Positions 54,894-64,000 of a DNA stretch of 64,000 nt are shown here, in pieces. The first letter of the stretch is position 1. Every line of letters starts with the position of its first letter. Origin of the DNA: Sphingobacterium micropteri (GTDB taxonomy: Bacteria > Bacteroidota > Bacteroidia > Sphingobacteriales > Sphingobacteriaceae); NCBI RefSeq assembly GCF_014692515.1, contig NZ_JACOIK010000005.1:300021-364020 (forward strand). The letters are read 5' to 3'. A program made the translations under genes and the position numbers. A model generated the notes under the pieces. That model was not told the origin of the DNA, did no database searches, and worked only from the letters and a program-made list of their open reading frames with translations.

Positions 54894-54901
54894 TATATTT
54901 G
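54894..54901 (+). promoter_or_regulatory. Promoter -7 element of ettA
   Basis: TATATTTG fits the Bacteroidota TAnnTTTG element. No good TTTG lies 19 bases before it. Its position inside the 5' extension of the ettA frame argues that ettA starts at 54925, not 54889. Confidence 0.5.
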
Positions 54902-54924
54902 TACAAAACAGGAATACGAATCTT

Positions 54925-56607
54925 ATGTCTGACGAGAAAATTATTTTTTCAATGGCCGGTGTAAATAAGATATACCCGCCGCAAAAGCAAGTCCTTAAAA
55001 ATATCTATTTATCTTTTTTTTACGGAGCAAAAATTGGTGTCATCGGATTGAATGGGTCTGGTAAATCTTCTTTGCTTAAAATTATTGCTGGTATAGATAA
55101 ATCCTATCAGGGAGAAGTTGTCTTTTCACCGGGTTATTCTGTTGGCTATTTGGCGCAGGAACCTGCGTTGGATACGGAGAAAACTGTCAAAGAGATCGTA
55201 GAGGAAGGCGTGGCTGAGACGACAGCAATCCTAAAAGAGTACGAAGAAATAAATGAGAAATTTGGTTTGCCCGAGGTATACGAGAATCCGGACGAAATGG
55301 ATAAGTTGCTTATGCGTCAGGGCGAATTGCAGGATAAAATTGATGCAACGAATGCCTGGGAATTGGACACCAAGCTGGAACGCGCGATGGATGCATTAAG
55401 ATGTCCAGAGCCAGATGCAAAAATTGCCAATTTGTCTGGTGGGGAGCGTAGAAGAGTGGCACTTTGTCGGTTGTTGCTTCAAGAACCGAATGTTTTACTC
55501 TTGGATGAACCGACTAACCACTTGGATGCGGAGTCTATCGATTGGTTGGAACAGCACTTACAACAATATAAAGGTACCGTTATCGCGGTAACGCATGATC
55601 GATACTTTTTGGATAATGTTGCGGGGTGGATTTTGGAATTGGACAGGGGAGAAGGGATTCCGTGGAAGGGGAATTACTCTTCTTGGTTAGACCAGAAAGC
55701 AAAGCGTTTGGCACAGGAGGAGAAACAGGAATCCAAACGCCAGAAAACACTTGAACGGGAATTAGAATGGGTGCGTATGGCGCCGAAAGCAAGACACGCG
55801 AAATCTAAAGCTCGTTTACATAATTACGAAAAGTTAGCGTCTGAAGAAACGAAAGACAGAGAAGAAAAGCTAGAACTGTTTATTCCTCCAGGTCCACGCT
55901 TAGGAAATACCGTAATTGAAGCAGATAATATTGCTAAAGCATATGGTGATAAATTATTGTTTGAGAACCTTAGTTTTTCCTTGCCACCAGCGGGTATCGT
56001 GGGCATTATTGGACCAAATGGTGCTGGTAAAACCACCTTGTTCCGGCTAATTACGGGGCAGGAACGACCTGATACAGGAACTTTTAAGGTGGGGGAGACG
56101 GTGGTGTTGGGGTATGTGGATCAAAACCATGATGACCTGGATCCGAATAAAACGGTATGGGAGAATATTACCGAAGGTAACGATAACATCATGTTAGGGA
56201 ATAGATCGATAAACTCACGGGCATATGTGTCCAAGTTTAATTTTAACGGAGCAGACCAACAAAAGAAGGTAGGTGTGTTGTCTGGAGGAGAGCGGAATCG
56301 TGTCCATCTCGCCATTACGTTAAAAAAATCGTCCAATGTATTATTACTCGATGAACCGACCAATGATATCGATGTAAATACATTACGTGCTTTGGAGGAA
56401 GGATTGGAGAATTTTGGCGGCTGCGCCGTTATCATTTCGCATGACCGCTGGTTTTTAGATCGTATCTGTACGCATATTCTAGCATTTGAAGGTGACTCTC
56501 AGGTTTATTTCTTCGAAGGGAACTACACAGAGTATGAAGAGAATCGTAAGAAACGTTTGGGTGATACAGGACCAAAGCGTATCAAGTATAAAAAGTTGGT
56601 GAAATAG
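54925..56607 (+). CDS. ettA: Energy-dependent translational throttle protein EttA
   Basis: 560 residues from ATG 54925, the usual EttA length. Two ABC domains: GLNGSGKSSLLKIIAG with NLSGGERRRVALCRLLLQEP, and GPNGAGKTTLFRLITG with VLSGGERNRVHLAITLKKS. The arm and linker carry YSSWLDQKAKRLAQEEKQ. It binds the ribosomal E site and slows translation when ADP is high. It ends 2 bases before the sensor kinase gene. Confidence 0.95.
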   Translation: MSDEKIIFSMAGVNKIYPPQKQVLKNIYLSFFYGAKIGVIGLNGSGKSSLLKIIAGIDKSYQGEVVFSPGYSVGYLAQEPALDTEKTVKEIVEEGVAETTAILKEYEEINEKFGLPEVYENPDEMDKLLMRQGELQDKIDATNAWELDTKLERAMDALRCPEPDAKIANLSGGERRRVALCRLLLQEPNVLLLDEPTNHLDAESIDWLEQHLQQYKGTVIAVTHDRYFLDNVAGWILELDRGEGIPWKGNYSSWLDQKAKRLAQEEKQESKRQKTLERELEWVRMAPKARHAKSKARLHNYEKLASEETKDREEKLELFIPPGPRLGNTVIEADNIAKAYGDKLLFENLSFSLPPAGIVGIIGPNGAGKTTLFRLITGQERPDTGTFKVGETVVLGYVDQNHDDLDPNKTVWENITEGNDNIMLGNRSINSRAYVSKFNFNGADQQKKVGVLSGGERNRVHLAITLKKSSNVLLLDEPTNDIDVNTLRALEEGLENFGGCAVIISHDRWFLDRICTHILAFEGDSQVYFFEGNYTEYEENRKKRLGDTGPKRIKYKKLVK

Positions 56608-56609
56608 CG

Positions 56610-57797
56610 ATGATTGATTCTGCTAGGCTTCTTGAGGCTATTATTGAAAACGCTATTGACGGGATTATTACCATTGATAGTGGTGGTATCGTGGAATCCA
56701 TCAATCCCGCAGCATCTAGGCTTTTCGGATATAGCCCAGAAGAAGTGATTGGTAACAATATTTCCATGTTAATGCCTGAACCGGATCACAGTCGGCACGA
56801 CGAATATATTGAGCGATATCAGAAAACGGGTGTCAAAAAAATAATTGGAATTGGCCGAGAAGTTCGTGGATTAAAGAAAGATGGCACTACCTTTCCGTTT
56901 CGATTGGCCGTCAGTGAAGTACATTACAAAGACAAAGATATCTATACTGGTTTTATACATGATCTTACCAAAGAACGTGCTGCCGAAGATGAATTAAGGA
57001 AACATGCTGATGAGCTGGAAGAAAAGGTAAGGGAGCGGACAAAAGATTTGATTAAGTTAGTTTCTGAGTTAGAGAAAGCAAAGTCAGATGTTAGTCTGTC
57101 ATTGGAAAAAGAGAAAGAGCTTAATCAAATGAAATCCCGTTTTGTCTCCATGGCATCGCATGAGTTTCGTACGCCGTTAAGCTCTGTGCAATTGTCCGCC
57201 TCATTGATAGAGAAATATGCTGAGCGCCCTGATCTTCCGAATATCGTGAAACATACCAATCGTATCCGCGGAGCTGTTCAATTACTAAATAATATTCTGA
57301 ATGATTTTCTCTCCTTAGAAAAGTTAGAAGCAGGTAGGGTAGTGGTTAATAAAGCAGATATTAACTTGGTGCAGTTGGCTGAAGAGATAACAGAGGAGAT
57401 GCAGATGATCTGTAAAAAGAATCAGCACATCGTTTATCAACATACAGGTGCAGTAGGTATGTTTTATTTGGATGCCCACCTGATTAAAAGCAGCGTGATC
57501 AATTTGATATCGAATGCTATAAAATATTCTGGAGAAAATACCTTTATCGAGTTTTCTACTGAAATAATAGAGGATATTTGCATTATCTGTATTAAAGATA
57601 ACGGTATTGGGATTCCAATAGAGGATCAGAAAAATCTATTCGAACCTTTTTTTAGGGCCCATAATACAGGCAATATACCTGGAACGGGATTAGGTCTTAA
57701 CATTGTTAAACGCTATGTCGAGTTAATGGACGGAAATATGGAATATCATTCGGCAATAAATGAAGGCGCAATGTTCAAAATGAGTTTTCAGCAATAA
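56610..57797 (+). CDS. PAS-domain sensor histidine kinase
   Basis: 395 residues, no membrane segment, so cytosolic. PAS domain at about 1-115 (ENAIDGIITIDSGGIVESINPAASRLFGY, GREVRGLKKDGTTFPFRL), coiled coil 120-165, HisKA with SHEFRTPLSSVQLS (His184), and ATPase domain with NLISNAIKYSGEN, DNGIGIP and GTGLGLNIVK. The PAS resembles FixL-type modules that may bind heme, though no heme His is certain. It lies 12 bases before the receiver-CRP gene, its likely partner. Confidence 0.9.
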   Translation: MIDSARLLEAIIENAIDGIITIDSGGIVESINPAASRLFGYSPEEVIGNNISMLMPEPDHSRHDEYIERYQKTGVKKIIGIGREVRGLKKDGTTFPFRLAVSEVHYKDKDIYTGFIHDLTKERAAEDELRKHADELEEKVRERTKDLIKLVSELEKAKSDVSLSLEKEKELNQMKSRFVSMASHEFRTPLSSVQLSASLIEKYAERPDLPNIVKHTNRIRGAVQLLNNILNDFLSLEKLEAGRVVVNKADINLVQLAEEITEEMQMICKKNQHIVYQHTGAVGMFYLDAHLIKSSVINLISNAIKYSGENTFIEFSTEIIEDICIICIKDNGIGIPIEDQKNLFEPFFRAHNTGNIPGTGLGLNIVKRYVELMDGNMEYHSAINEGAMFKMSFQQ

Positions 57798-57809
57798 GTA
57801 TAGTGGAAA

Positions 57810-58880
57810 ATGTCTAAAACGATATTGATAATTGAAGATAACTTCGAAATCCGAGAAGGAACAGCAGAAATACTGTCGTTGACAGGTGAGTATGAGGTAT
57901 TAACAGCCGTAGATGGAAAAGAAGGGGTAGATTTGGCTCTTAAGCACCGTCCTGATCTTATCCTTTGTGATATTATGATGCCGGAACTCGATGGATATGG
58001 CGTGTTGTATATGTTGAGCAAAAACGAATCGACAGCGGATATTCCGTTTATTTTTTTAACTGCAAAATCGGAAAGAGCGGATATTCGTAAAGCAATGGAA
58101 ATGGGAGCTGACGATTATCTGACGAAACCGTTTGACGATATTGAATTACTAAATGCGATAGAAAGCCGCTTTCGTAAACGAGAGAAACGTGTTGTTAATC
58201 GTATGGTGGCTGATACATCATCTGCACTTGCTTTGCAGCTGAGTGAGGAAGAACAAAATTACTTGCTGCAAGATCTGGTGAAAGAAGCTCGTGTAAAAGT
58301 TTTAAAGAAGAAGCAACATATTTATGAAGCGGGGGATACACCACTTTTTATTTTTTACCTGCTCAAAGGTAAAATACGTAGTTTTTTGTTGTATCAGGAT
58401 GGACGTGAGTTGTCGACAGGTATCCATATAGATGATAGTTTTTTTGGTTATGAAGCGCTCTTGCTTAATCAACAATATAGTGATAATGCGGAAGTACTAG
58501 AAGATTGTGAAGTCGCCTTAATTCCGAAAGAACGTTTTTTTGAATTGCTTTATAACAAACCAGCTATCGCCAATAAGTTTATCACACTGCTGTCGGGCAA
58601 TATTCGGGAAAAAGAAGAGCAAATGCTCGGTTTTGCTTATGATACCGTGCGAAAACGTGTGGCGAACGCATTGGTGAATGTCGCGGAAAAATCCGCACTA
58701 TCCAGTAAGGATGGTGAAATCATGATTCGTATCTCTAGGGACGACCTTGCTGCTTTGGCGGGTACGGCAAACGAGACTATCAGCCGTATGTTGGCAGATT
58801 TCAAAGACGAGAAGCTGATTACAAAAACAGGTAATGCCATTATTATCCCCGCTATTGCTAAATTGAAAGCAGTTAGGTGA
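57810..58880 (+). CDS. Receiver-CRP/FNR fusion response regulator
   Basis: 356 residues. Receiver domain 1-125 with phospho-acceptor Asp54 (LILCDIMMPELDG) and FLTAKSERADIRKAMEMGADDYLTKPF. A cNMP-binding-like domain spans about 150-270 (EAGDTPLFIFYLLKGKIRSFLL). The CRP helix-turn-helix is at about 285-350 (ISRDDLAALAGTANETISRMLADF). It has no Cys cluster like FNR. Partner of the kinase 12 bases upstream. It probably controls the following microaerobic genes, whose promoter carries suitable palindromes. Confidence 0.93.
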   Translation: MSKTILIIEDNFEIREGTAEILSLTGEYEVLTAVDGKEGVDLALKHRPDLILCDIMMPELDGYGVLYMLSKNESTADIPFIFLTAKSERADIRKAMEMGADDYLTKPFDDIELLNAIESRFRKREKRVVNRMVADTSSALALQLSEEEQNYLLQDLVKEARVKVLKKKQHIYEAGDTPLFIFYLLKGKIRSFLLYQDGRELSTGIHIDDSFFGYEALLLNQQYSDNAEVLEDCEVALIPKERFFELLYNKPAIANKFITLLSGNIREKEEQMLGFAYDTVRKRVANALVNVAEKSALSSKDGEIMIRISRDDLAALAGTANETISRMLADFKDEKLITKTGNAIIIPAIAKLKAVR

Positions 58881-58884
58881 TTAA

Positions 58885-58950
58885 GTGACCAGTATCATTT
58901 TCTAACATGATGCCGTGCATCATAATCTTCATGAGGTCTTATTATTTTTG
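58885..58950 (+). promoter_or_regulatory. Promoter with two CRP/FNR-like sites
   Basis: Three signals in order: TGACCAGTATCA (58886-58897), with FNR-type spacing TGA-N6-TCA; a perfect palindrome ATGATG-N5-CATCAT (58907-58923); and -7 element TATTTTTG (58943-58950) with no TTTG at -33. The second palindrome's centre is about 41 bases before the expected transcription start, the place where CRP-type activators sit. This suits activation by the receiver-CRP protein encoded just upstream. Confidence 0.55.
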
Positions 58951-58979
58951 TATTGTTTACATTACAGAAATTAGACCTC

Positions 58980-59423
58980 ATGAAAGCTGTCGCATATAAT
59001 ATTAAGGATTATGAGAAGGAATCGTTGGCGATTGCGAACGGAAAAGTTCATGATTTAACGCTGATTTCCAATGCATTAAACCTTGTTACGATACATTATG
59101 CACGTGGGAAAGAAGTAGTTATCGTCTCTGAGGATGATCTTTTGAATGCTGAATTATTGGAAGAATTACAGCGAATCGGAGTACAGAAAATTGTTACCCG
59201 TTCCATCACCACAGATCATATTGATTTGTCTCGCGCATATGATTTGGGGATTCAAATAGCAAATACACCTTATGAAGACCGTACTCCAAAAGGTATTGCA
59301 GAGCAGACCATCCGTAACCTAAACCTTTGGGGTAAAGGAAAATGTGTAGGGCAAGCTTGTTGTTGTGTGAAGGAATGTAACGTCGTAAACCCAAACCAGA
59401 TAAAAAATGACACCACAAAATAA
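58980..59423 (+). CDS. Free-standing 2-hydroxyacid-dehydrogenase N-domain with Cys-rich tail
   Basis: 147 residues from ATG 58980. Residues 1-115 resemble the N-terminal catalytic half-domain of D-2-hydroxyacid dehydrogenases (VTRSITTDHIDLSRAYDLGIQIANTP). The NAD-binding domain is missing. After it comes a tail GKCVGQACCCVKECNVV with five Cys (122, 127-129, 133), which could bind a metal or Fe-S cluster. The gene overlaps hemN by 17 bases, so translation is coupled. A truncated gene is possible, but the clean overlap suggests a functional small protein. Confidence 0.65.
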   Translation: MKAVAYNIKDYEKESLAIANGKVHDLTLISNALNLVTIHYARGKEVVIVSEDDLLNAELLEELQRIGVQKIVTRSITTDHIDLSRAYDLGIQIANTPYEDRTPKGIAEQTIRNLNLWGKGKCVGQACCCVKECNVVNPNQIKNDTTK

Positions 59424-60762
59424 CTTGATTACAAAATATAATGTGGCCGCACCGCGCTATACTAGTTATCCTACGGTGCCGTTTTGGGAATCTGTTGTTT
59501 TTAATGCAGAAGAATGGCTGAATCGTTTAAAGGCAACCTATACGAAGTCTAAGAATGACGGAATAAGTTTATATGTCCATCTTCCATTTTGTGAAAGTTT
59601 ATGTACGTATTGTGGGTGTAATACGCGGATTACTAAAAATCACGGCGTAGAAGTACCTTACATTGATTATATACTTCGAGAATGGGAAATGTATAGGGCA
59701 GCTATTGATGACGATATGGTTATCAGTGAAATACATTTCGGCGGAGGAACGCCCACCTTCTTTGAACCAGCAAACCTGCAACGTTTGGTTTTAGGTCTGT
59801 TAAACGGTGCCGCTGTGAAAAAAGGTGCATCTTTTTCTTTTGAAGCTCATCCGGCAAATACCACGAAAGAACATTTACAGACATTATATCATCTTGGTTT
59901 TCGAAGATTAAGTTTAGGCATTCAAGACTTCGATCCACATGTGCAATATCTCATCAATCGGCATCAAACAGTAGAAGATGTACAGCGGGTCATGGATCAA
60001 GCTCGTGAAATAGGATATACCTCTATCAACTTTGATTTGATATACGGATTGCCGTTGCAGACACAAACCACCGTGCGTAATACGATTGAAAAATCTTTAC
60101 GGCTGGCGCCCGATCGTATATCTTTTTATAGCTACGCACATGTTCCATGGATAAAGCCCGGACAACGACGATTCACCGAACACGATCTGCCTGTGGGAGA
60201 AGAGAAGCTCGCACTTTATATATTAGGCAAACAAATGATCGAGGAACTAGGTTATAAGGATGTAGGTATGGACCATTTTGCAAAACCCGAAGATGAGCTT
60301 TTCAAAGCTGCGCTATCCGGAAATTTGCATCGTAATTTTATGGGCTACGCGGATCGGTATACGCCTGTTTTAATAGGATTGGGCGTGTCGTCTATCAGCG
60401 ACGCTTGGAGTAGTTTTGCACAAAACGTAAAGAAAGTGGAAGACTATTATAAGCTGTTGGATGAAGGACGTTTACCCGTAGTAAAAGGACATTTATTGCA
60501 TGATGAGGATAAGGTAATACGCCGTTATATTCTGGATATGATGTGTAGAGGCAAAGTAGAGCTGAAGACTGGTTTTTCGCTTAATGATGTTATTGTTGGT
60601 CGATTGCGTCCTTTAGAAAGAGATGGTCTAGTGGAATACGTGGACGGTCATATTACAGCTACTCCAATTGGGAAATCATTTTTGAGGAATATATGTATGG
60701 TATTTGACCAGCGATTGCAATTATCAAAAGAACAAGAACAGTTATTTAGCCAAGCGATTTAA
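59407..60762 (+). CDS. hemN: Oxygen-independent coproporphyrinogen III oxidase
   Basis: 451 residues. Radical-SAM site HLPFCESLCTYCGC (Cys62, 66, 69; Cys71 follows), EIHFGGGTPTF, SFEAHPANT, LSLGIQDFDPHVQ and INFDLIYGLPLQT. The N-terminal YNVAAPRYTSYPTVPFW and length are HemN rather than HemW. It makes protoporphyrinogen precursors for heme without oxygen. Its neighbours ccoI and ccoS supply copper and assembly for the cbb3 oxidase, so the set serves low-oxygen respiration. Confidence 0.95.
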   Translation: MTPQNNLITKYNVAAPRYTSYPTVPFWESVVFNAEEWLNRLKATYTKSKNDGISLYVHLPFCESLCTYCGCNTRITKNHGVEVPYIDYILREWEMYRAAIDDDMVISEIHFGGGTPTFFEPANLQRLVLGLLNGAAVKKGASFSFEAHPANTTKEHLQTLYHLGFRRLSLGIQDFDPHVQYLINRHQTVEDVQRVMDQAREIGYTSINFDLIYGLPLQTQTTVRNTIEKSLRLAPDRISFYSYAHVPWIKPGQRRFTEHDLPVGEEKLALYILGKQMIEELGYKDVGMDHFAKPEDELFKAALSGNLHRNFMGYADRYTPVLIGLGVSSISDAWSSFAQNVKKVEDYYKLLDEGRLPVVKGHLLHDEDKVIRRYILDMMCRGKVELKTGFSLNDVIVGRLRPLERDGLVEYVDGHITATPIGKSFLRNICMVFDQRLQLSKEQEQLFSQAI

Positions 60763-60805
60763 AAGCAATCTCACATAATATATCACGAGTCACGAAACAC
60801 TAAAA

Positions 60806-63214
60806 ATGCGGGAATCAGAACAAATTGTTAAGGAAAAAACATGCTTCCATTGCGGAGATAAAGTAGACAGCATACCTTATGTGCTGGATAACCGAAACTT
60901 TTGTTGCTTGGGATGTCAAACGGTATATCAGGTATTGAACGAAAGTAATCTACATAATTATTATCGCTACAATCAACATCCTGGGAAATCTCAAAAAGGA
61001 CCTAGGGCAGATTTGAGTTATCTCGATGAACCTAATATTGTTACCAAGCTCGTTGATTATAAAGATGAGGATGTAACCATGATTACGTTCTATATTCCGG
61101 TCATCCATTGTAGCTCCTGTATTTGGCTTTTGGAGCATCTCTATAAATTGCATGTTGGTATTAAAAGTTCGCAGGTTGATTTTATGAAGAAGCAAGCGAA
61201 TATCACATTTAAACATCAGGAGATTTCCTTACGTGAACTAGTGGAATTACTGGTGCAGATTGGTTACGAACCTAAAATTACGCTTCAAGACGTCGTAAAA
61301 GAAGGGAAGAAACTTAATCAACGGGGGTTGATAGCTAAAATAACCGTGGCCGGATTTTGTTTCGGAAATTCCATGATGATTAGTTTTCCGGAATACTTTG
61401 GAATGGCTGCATTTGAGCAGCAATATGCTAGCTTCTTCGGTTATATGAACTTGGCATTTGGTATTCCGGTTCTACTTTATAGTGCCTCGGATTATTTCAA
61501 ATCAGCGTGGTTAAGTTTGAAACAAAAGCGACTGAATTTGGATGTGCCTTTGGCATTGGGGATTTTCGTTTTGTTTTTTCGGTCGGCATTTGAAATCCTC
61601 ACGCAAACAGGCCCTGGCTTTATGGACACCTTATGCAGCTTAGTGTTTTTTATTCTGATTGGTAAATGGGTGCAACAACGGACATACTACCATATCTCGT
61701 TTGAGCGGGATTATCGTTCTTATTTTCCGGTTGCGGTAACTGTAATTGAAGAGGAAAGTGAAAAACCTATACAGATAGCTGATTTGAAAGTAGGTCAGCG
61801 CATCTTGGTGCGTAATAACGAAATCGTTCCGGCAGATGCTATTTTATTAAAAGGAAATGCCTCGGTTGACTTTAGTTTTGTAACAGGAGAATCGAAAGCT
61901 GTTGATAAAACATGGGGAGAGATTATATATGCAGGAGGTCGACAAATTGGGGAGGCGATTGAGTTAGAAGTCGTGAAACCTGTATCTCAAAGCTACCTGA
62001 CGAGATTATGGAATAACGAGAGTTTCAAAACTCAGGAGAAGAAATTTGATACCTTTATTGATTTTATAAGTAAATATTTTACGGTTGCGTTGATCAGTAT
62101 AGCTATTGTCGCTTGTATTTTCTGGCTCATCGGTGGCGATTCATCAAAAGCATGGGGTGCTTTTACAGCCGTATTGATTATTGCTTGTCCTTGTGCGCTG
62201 GCTTTGAGTTCACCTTTTACGCTTTCGGCCGCATTAAGTATTTTCGATCGGAATAAGTTCTATATAAAAAATACAGCTGCTATTGAACAATTATCGGCAA
62301 TAGATTGCGTGGTGTTTGATAAAACAGGAACCATTTCTTCGCCTAAATCGTCGCTGATGCTGTTTGAGGGCGAATTGGACGAAGATGAACGTTCTTTGGT
62401 CTCTTCCGTATGCCGAAACTCCAATCATCCGTTAAGCAGAGAGATTGTAAAATGGATTGGTCACACCGTAATTCAGACGGCAGATACCTTCAAAGAGATA
62501 ACGGGTAAAGGGATGGAAGCCTGGTTTGATGCGATCGAAATAAAAATAGGATCTGCACCTTTTCTGGGTATTAAAAATGAGTATCAAGATGGTTCTGTGG
62601 TGTATATTATGATAAATGAAATGGTGAAAGGATATTTTACGCTGGAACAATCGTGGCGACAGGGATTATCCGAGGTGGTGGGCACATTAAACAAAGGGGA
62701 GTATGATTTACACTTGATTTCGGGAGATAATGAAAGACGCTCTGATGCCCTGAAGCTCATTTTTCCAAGCAACGCTCGTTTATTATTTAATCAGAGTCCA
62801 TCGGATAAACTGCACAAGATAAATTTTTGGCAAGACCAGGGAAAACAGGTGTGTATGTTAGGTGATGGACTTAACGATGCGGGGGCATTACGGAAAGCGA
62901 ATCTAGGAATAGCGGTTTCTGATGACATCAACAACTTTTCGCCCGGCTGTGACGCGATTTTAGATGGAGATTCCTTTGCTAAATTACCGTCGTTTTTTGC
63001 TTTTGCTAAAGATGCAGTCAAAGTTATACATATGAGCTTTGCTATATCGTTAACGTATAATGTGGTAGGATTGAGCTTTGCAGTACAGGGTACAATGTCT
63101 CCGTTATTTGCTGCGATTTTAATGCCGATTAGTACGGTAACTATTATTTCGTTTACCAGTCTGACGACACGTTGGTTTGCCAAACGAAGGAAATTGTTGT
63201 CTAAACTAAGTTAA
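60806..63214 (+). CDS. ccoI: Copper P-type ATPase for cbb3 oxidase assembly (CcoI/FixI)
   Basis: 802 residues. Cys-rich N-terminus (CFHCGDKV, FCCLGCQTVYQVL), HMA-like domain with HCSSCIWLLEHL, eight membrane segments, metal-site ACPCALALSSPF, phosphorylation DKTGT and hinge LGDGLNDAGALRKANLGIAV. The N-terminal DUF plus HMA is typical of CcoI. It exports copper across the inner membrane for the cbb3 oxidase. The next gene is ccoS, a fixed neighbour. Confidence 0.95.
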   Translation: MRESEQIVKEKTCFHCGDKVDSIPYVLDNRNFCCLGCQTVYQVLNESNLHNYYRYNQHPGKSQKGPRADLSYLDEPNIVTKLVDYKDEDVTMITFYIPVIHCSSCIWLLEHLYKLHVGIKSSQVDFMKKQANITFKHQEISLRELVELLVQIGYEPKITLQDVVKEGKKLNQRGLIAKITVAGFCFGNSMMISFPEYFGMAAFEQQYASFFGYMNLAFGIPVLLYSASDYFKSAWLSLKQKRLNLDVPLALGIFVLFFRSAFEILTQTGPGFMDTLCSLVFFILIGKWVQQRTYYHISFERDYRSYFPVAVTVIEEESEKPIQIADLKVGQRILVRNNEIVPADAILLKGNASVDFSFVTGESKAVDKTWGEIIYAGGRQIGEAIELEVVKPVSQSYLTRLWNNESFKTQEKKFDTFIDFISKYFTVALISIAIVACIFWLIGGDSSKAWGAFTAVLIIACPCALALSSPFTLSAALSIFDRNKFYIKNTAAIEQLSAIDCVVFDKTGTISSPKSSLMLFEGELDEDERSLVSSVCRNSNHPLSREIVKWIGHTVIQTADTFKEITGKGMEAWFDAIEIKIGSAPFLGIKNEYQDGSVVYIMINEMVKGYFTLEQSWRQGLSEVVGTLNKGEYDLHLISGDNERRSDALKLIFPSNARLLFNQSPSDKLHKINFWQDQGKQVCMLGDGLNDAGALRKANLGIAVSDDINNFSPGCDAILDGDSFAKLPSFFAFAKDAVKVIHMSFAISLTYNVVGLSFAVQGTMSPLFAAILMPISTVTIISFTSLTTRWFAKRRKLLSKLS

Positions 63215-63300
63215 GCTATATAAAGCAATATTTAAATTCGTATCTTTAAAGATCGGGCTATAGATAACTGTTTAAATACACACTATTTAATACTATAAGA

Positions 63301-63456
63301 ATGAGCATTATATTCTTTTTAATCGGTTGCAGTGTTTTCATCGCCTTAATATTTTTAGGTGCGTTTTTCTGGGCAAATAAAACCGGACAGCACGAAGATA
63401 CATATACACCTTCTGTACGAATTCTTTTTGACGATGAAGTAGAAGAAGAAAAGTGA
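63301..63456 (+). CDS. ccoS: Cbb3-type cytochrome oxidase assembly protein CcoS
   Basis: 51 residues: SIIFFLIGCSVFIALIFLG membrane segment, then AFFWANKTGQHEDTYTPSVRILFDD and an acidic tail, as expected for CcoS. It starts 86 bases after ccoI. The operon for the oxidase itself (ccoNOP) is not in this window; the rRNA operon follows. Confidence 0.9.
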   Translation: MSIIFFLIGCSVFIALIFLGAFFWANKTGQHEDTYTPSVRILFDDEVEEEK

Positions 63457-63903
63457 AAAATATCTTACAGTCCTCCAGTGTTTTGCGTTTTGTCAGGTCG
63501 AAAAAGGAAGGAAACTATTGGAGGGTAAAGTTAAAGTTTCTACCTTTGCCCCACTCCGCGAGGGAGGGCGTCCTGTTAAGAGGATATGTTGAAAGGGGAT
63601 AGGTAAAGAAAAGAAAATATTTTTTTTGTTATTTCGAAAAACATCCCTACCTTTGCAGTCCCTTCGGGAACGAGGGGTTAAAAAAAGAGATAATTTATAC
63701 GGCTTTGAGCTGTATCGATATAGTGCCAAAGCGCGAAGCGGCGGCGAGAGGAGTTCTTTAAGATATATGATCATGTAGCGCAGCAGGAGCCCTTAAGAGG
63801 GGCGAGAGCTGTAATAGAATTACAATTTTTTCGGTCCGGGCCGTACAGTACACATACTGACGAACCGGTCAGATTAAGATGACCGGGGTCAATTTACATT
63901 TTT
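63457..63903 (+). promoter_or_regulatory. rRNA operon promoter and leader region
   Basis: No gene in these 447 bases. Two promoters match the Bacteroidota consensus. P1 has TTGG (63518-63521), 19 bases, TACCTTTG (63541-63548); P2 has TTTG (63625-63628), 19 bases, TACCTTTG (63648-63655). A CCCTTCGGG hairpin lies 5 bases after P2's last element. The remaining 230 bases are the 16S leader. Confidence 0.85.

Positions 63904-64000
<97 letters not shown>

Noticed and set aside
63493..63774. 93-codon minus-strand ORF in the rRNA leader
   Set aside because: It overlaps both rRNA promoters and has no coding features.

Overview
The window is chromosomal DNA of a Bacteroidota species, most likely Sphingobacteriaceae (Sphingobacterium/Pedobacter-like). 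The evidence is a SusC/SusD pair in a xylan locus, Bacteroidota promoters (TTTG, 19 bases, TAnnTTTG) before the rRNA operon, many Cys-anchored lipoproteins, and a 16S rRNA 5' end at the right edge of the expected type. Genus is an inference.

Layout. 1-20053 is a xylan utilisation locus: GH43 (cut by the window start), GH67 alpha-glucuronidase, a large 21-bp repeat array, a GH2 remnant, an SGNH acetyl esterase, a GH3 beta-xylosidase, SusC, SusD, and a GH10 xylanase with two duplicated carbohydrate-binding inserts. An IS1182-type element separates these from a LacI regulator and a DUF1080 lipoprotein. Together they would bind, deacetylate, cut, import and debranch glucuronoxylan. 20274-31197 is an iron-siderophore locus: TonB receptor, DUF4374 lipoprotein, enterochelin-esterase-like hydrolase, FecCD permeases, ATPase, binding protein and two further beta-propeller proteins. 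31192-34471 holds small housekeeping genes and an odd pair, a cysteine-synthase-like enzyme next to a permuted NlpC/P60-like protein. 34575-40128 is a copper locus built on an MbnH/MbnP pair with its own TonB receptor.

40321-50518 reads as a zinc-starvation island: TonB receptor, His-rich lipoproteins, COG0523 GTPases, FolE and a Fur-type regulator, with three GCAA-N5-TTGC palindromes at its two promoter regions. It is decaying: a nonsense codon, a yidD/hisI deletion fusion, single-base frameshifts and an internally deleted second COG0523 gene. After tRNA-Pro and a second repeat array come clpC, ettA, a PAS kinase with a receiver-CRP fusion regulator, and a microaerobic set (hydroxyacid-dehydrogenase fragment, hemN, ccoI, ccoS). 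The window ends with tandem rRNA promoters and the start of 16S rRNA.

The least explained signal is a set of three intergenic arrays (2969-3576, 20135-20222, about 51068-51466). They have a 21-22 bp period and palindromic cores that differ from array to array. All similarity statements come from reading motifs; no database search was run.
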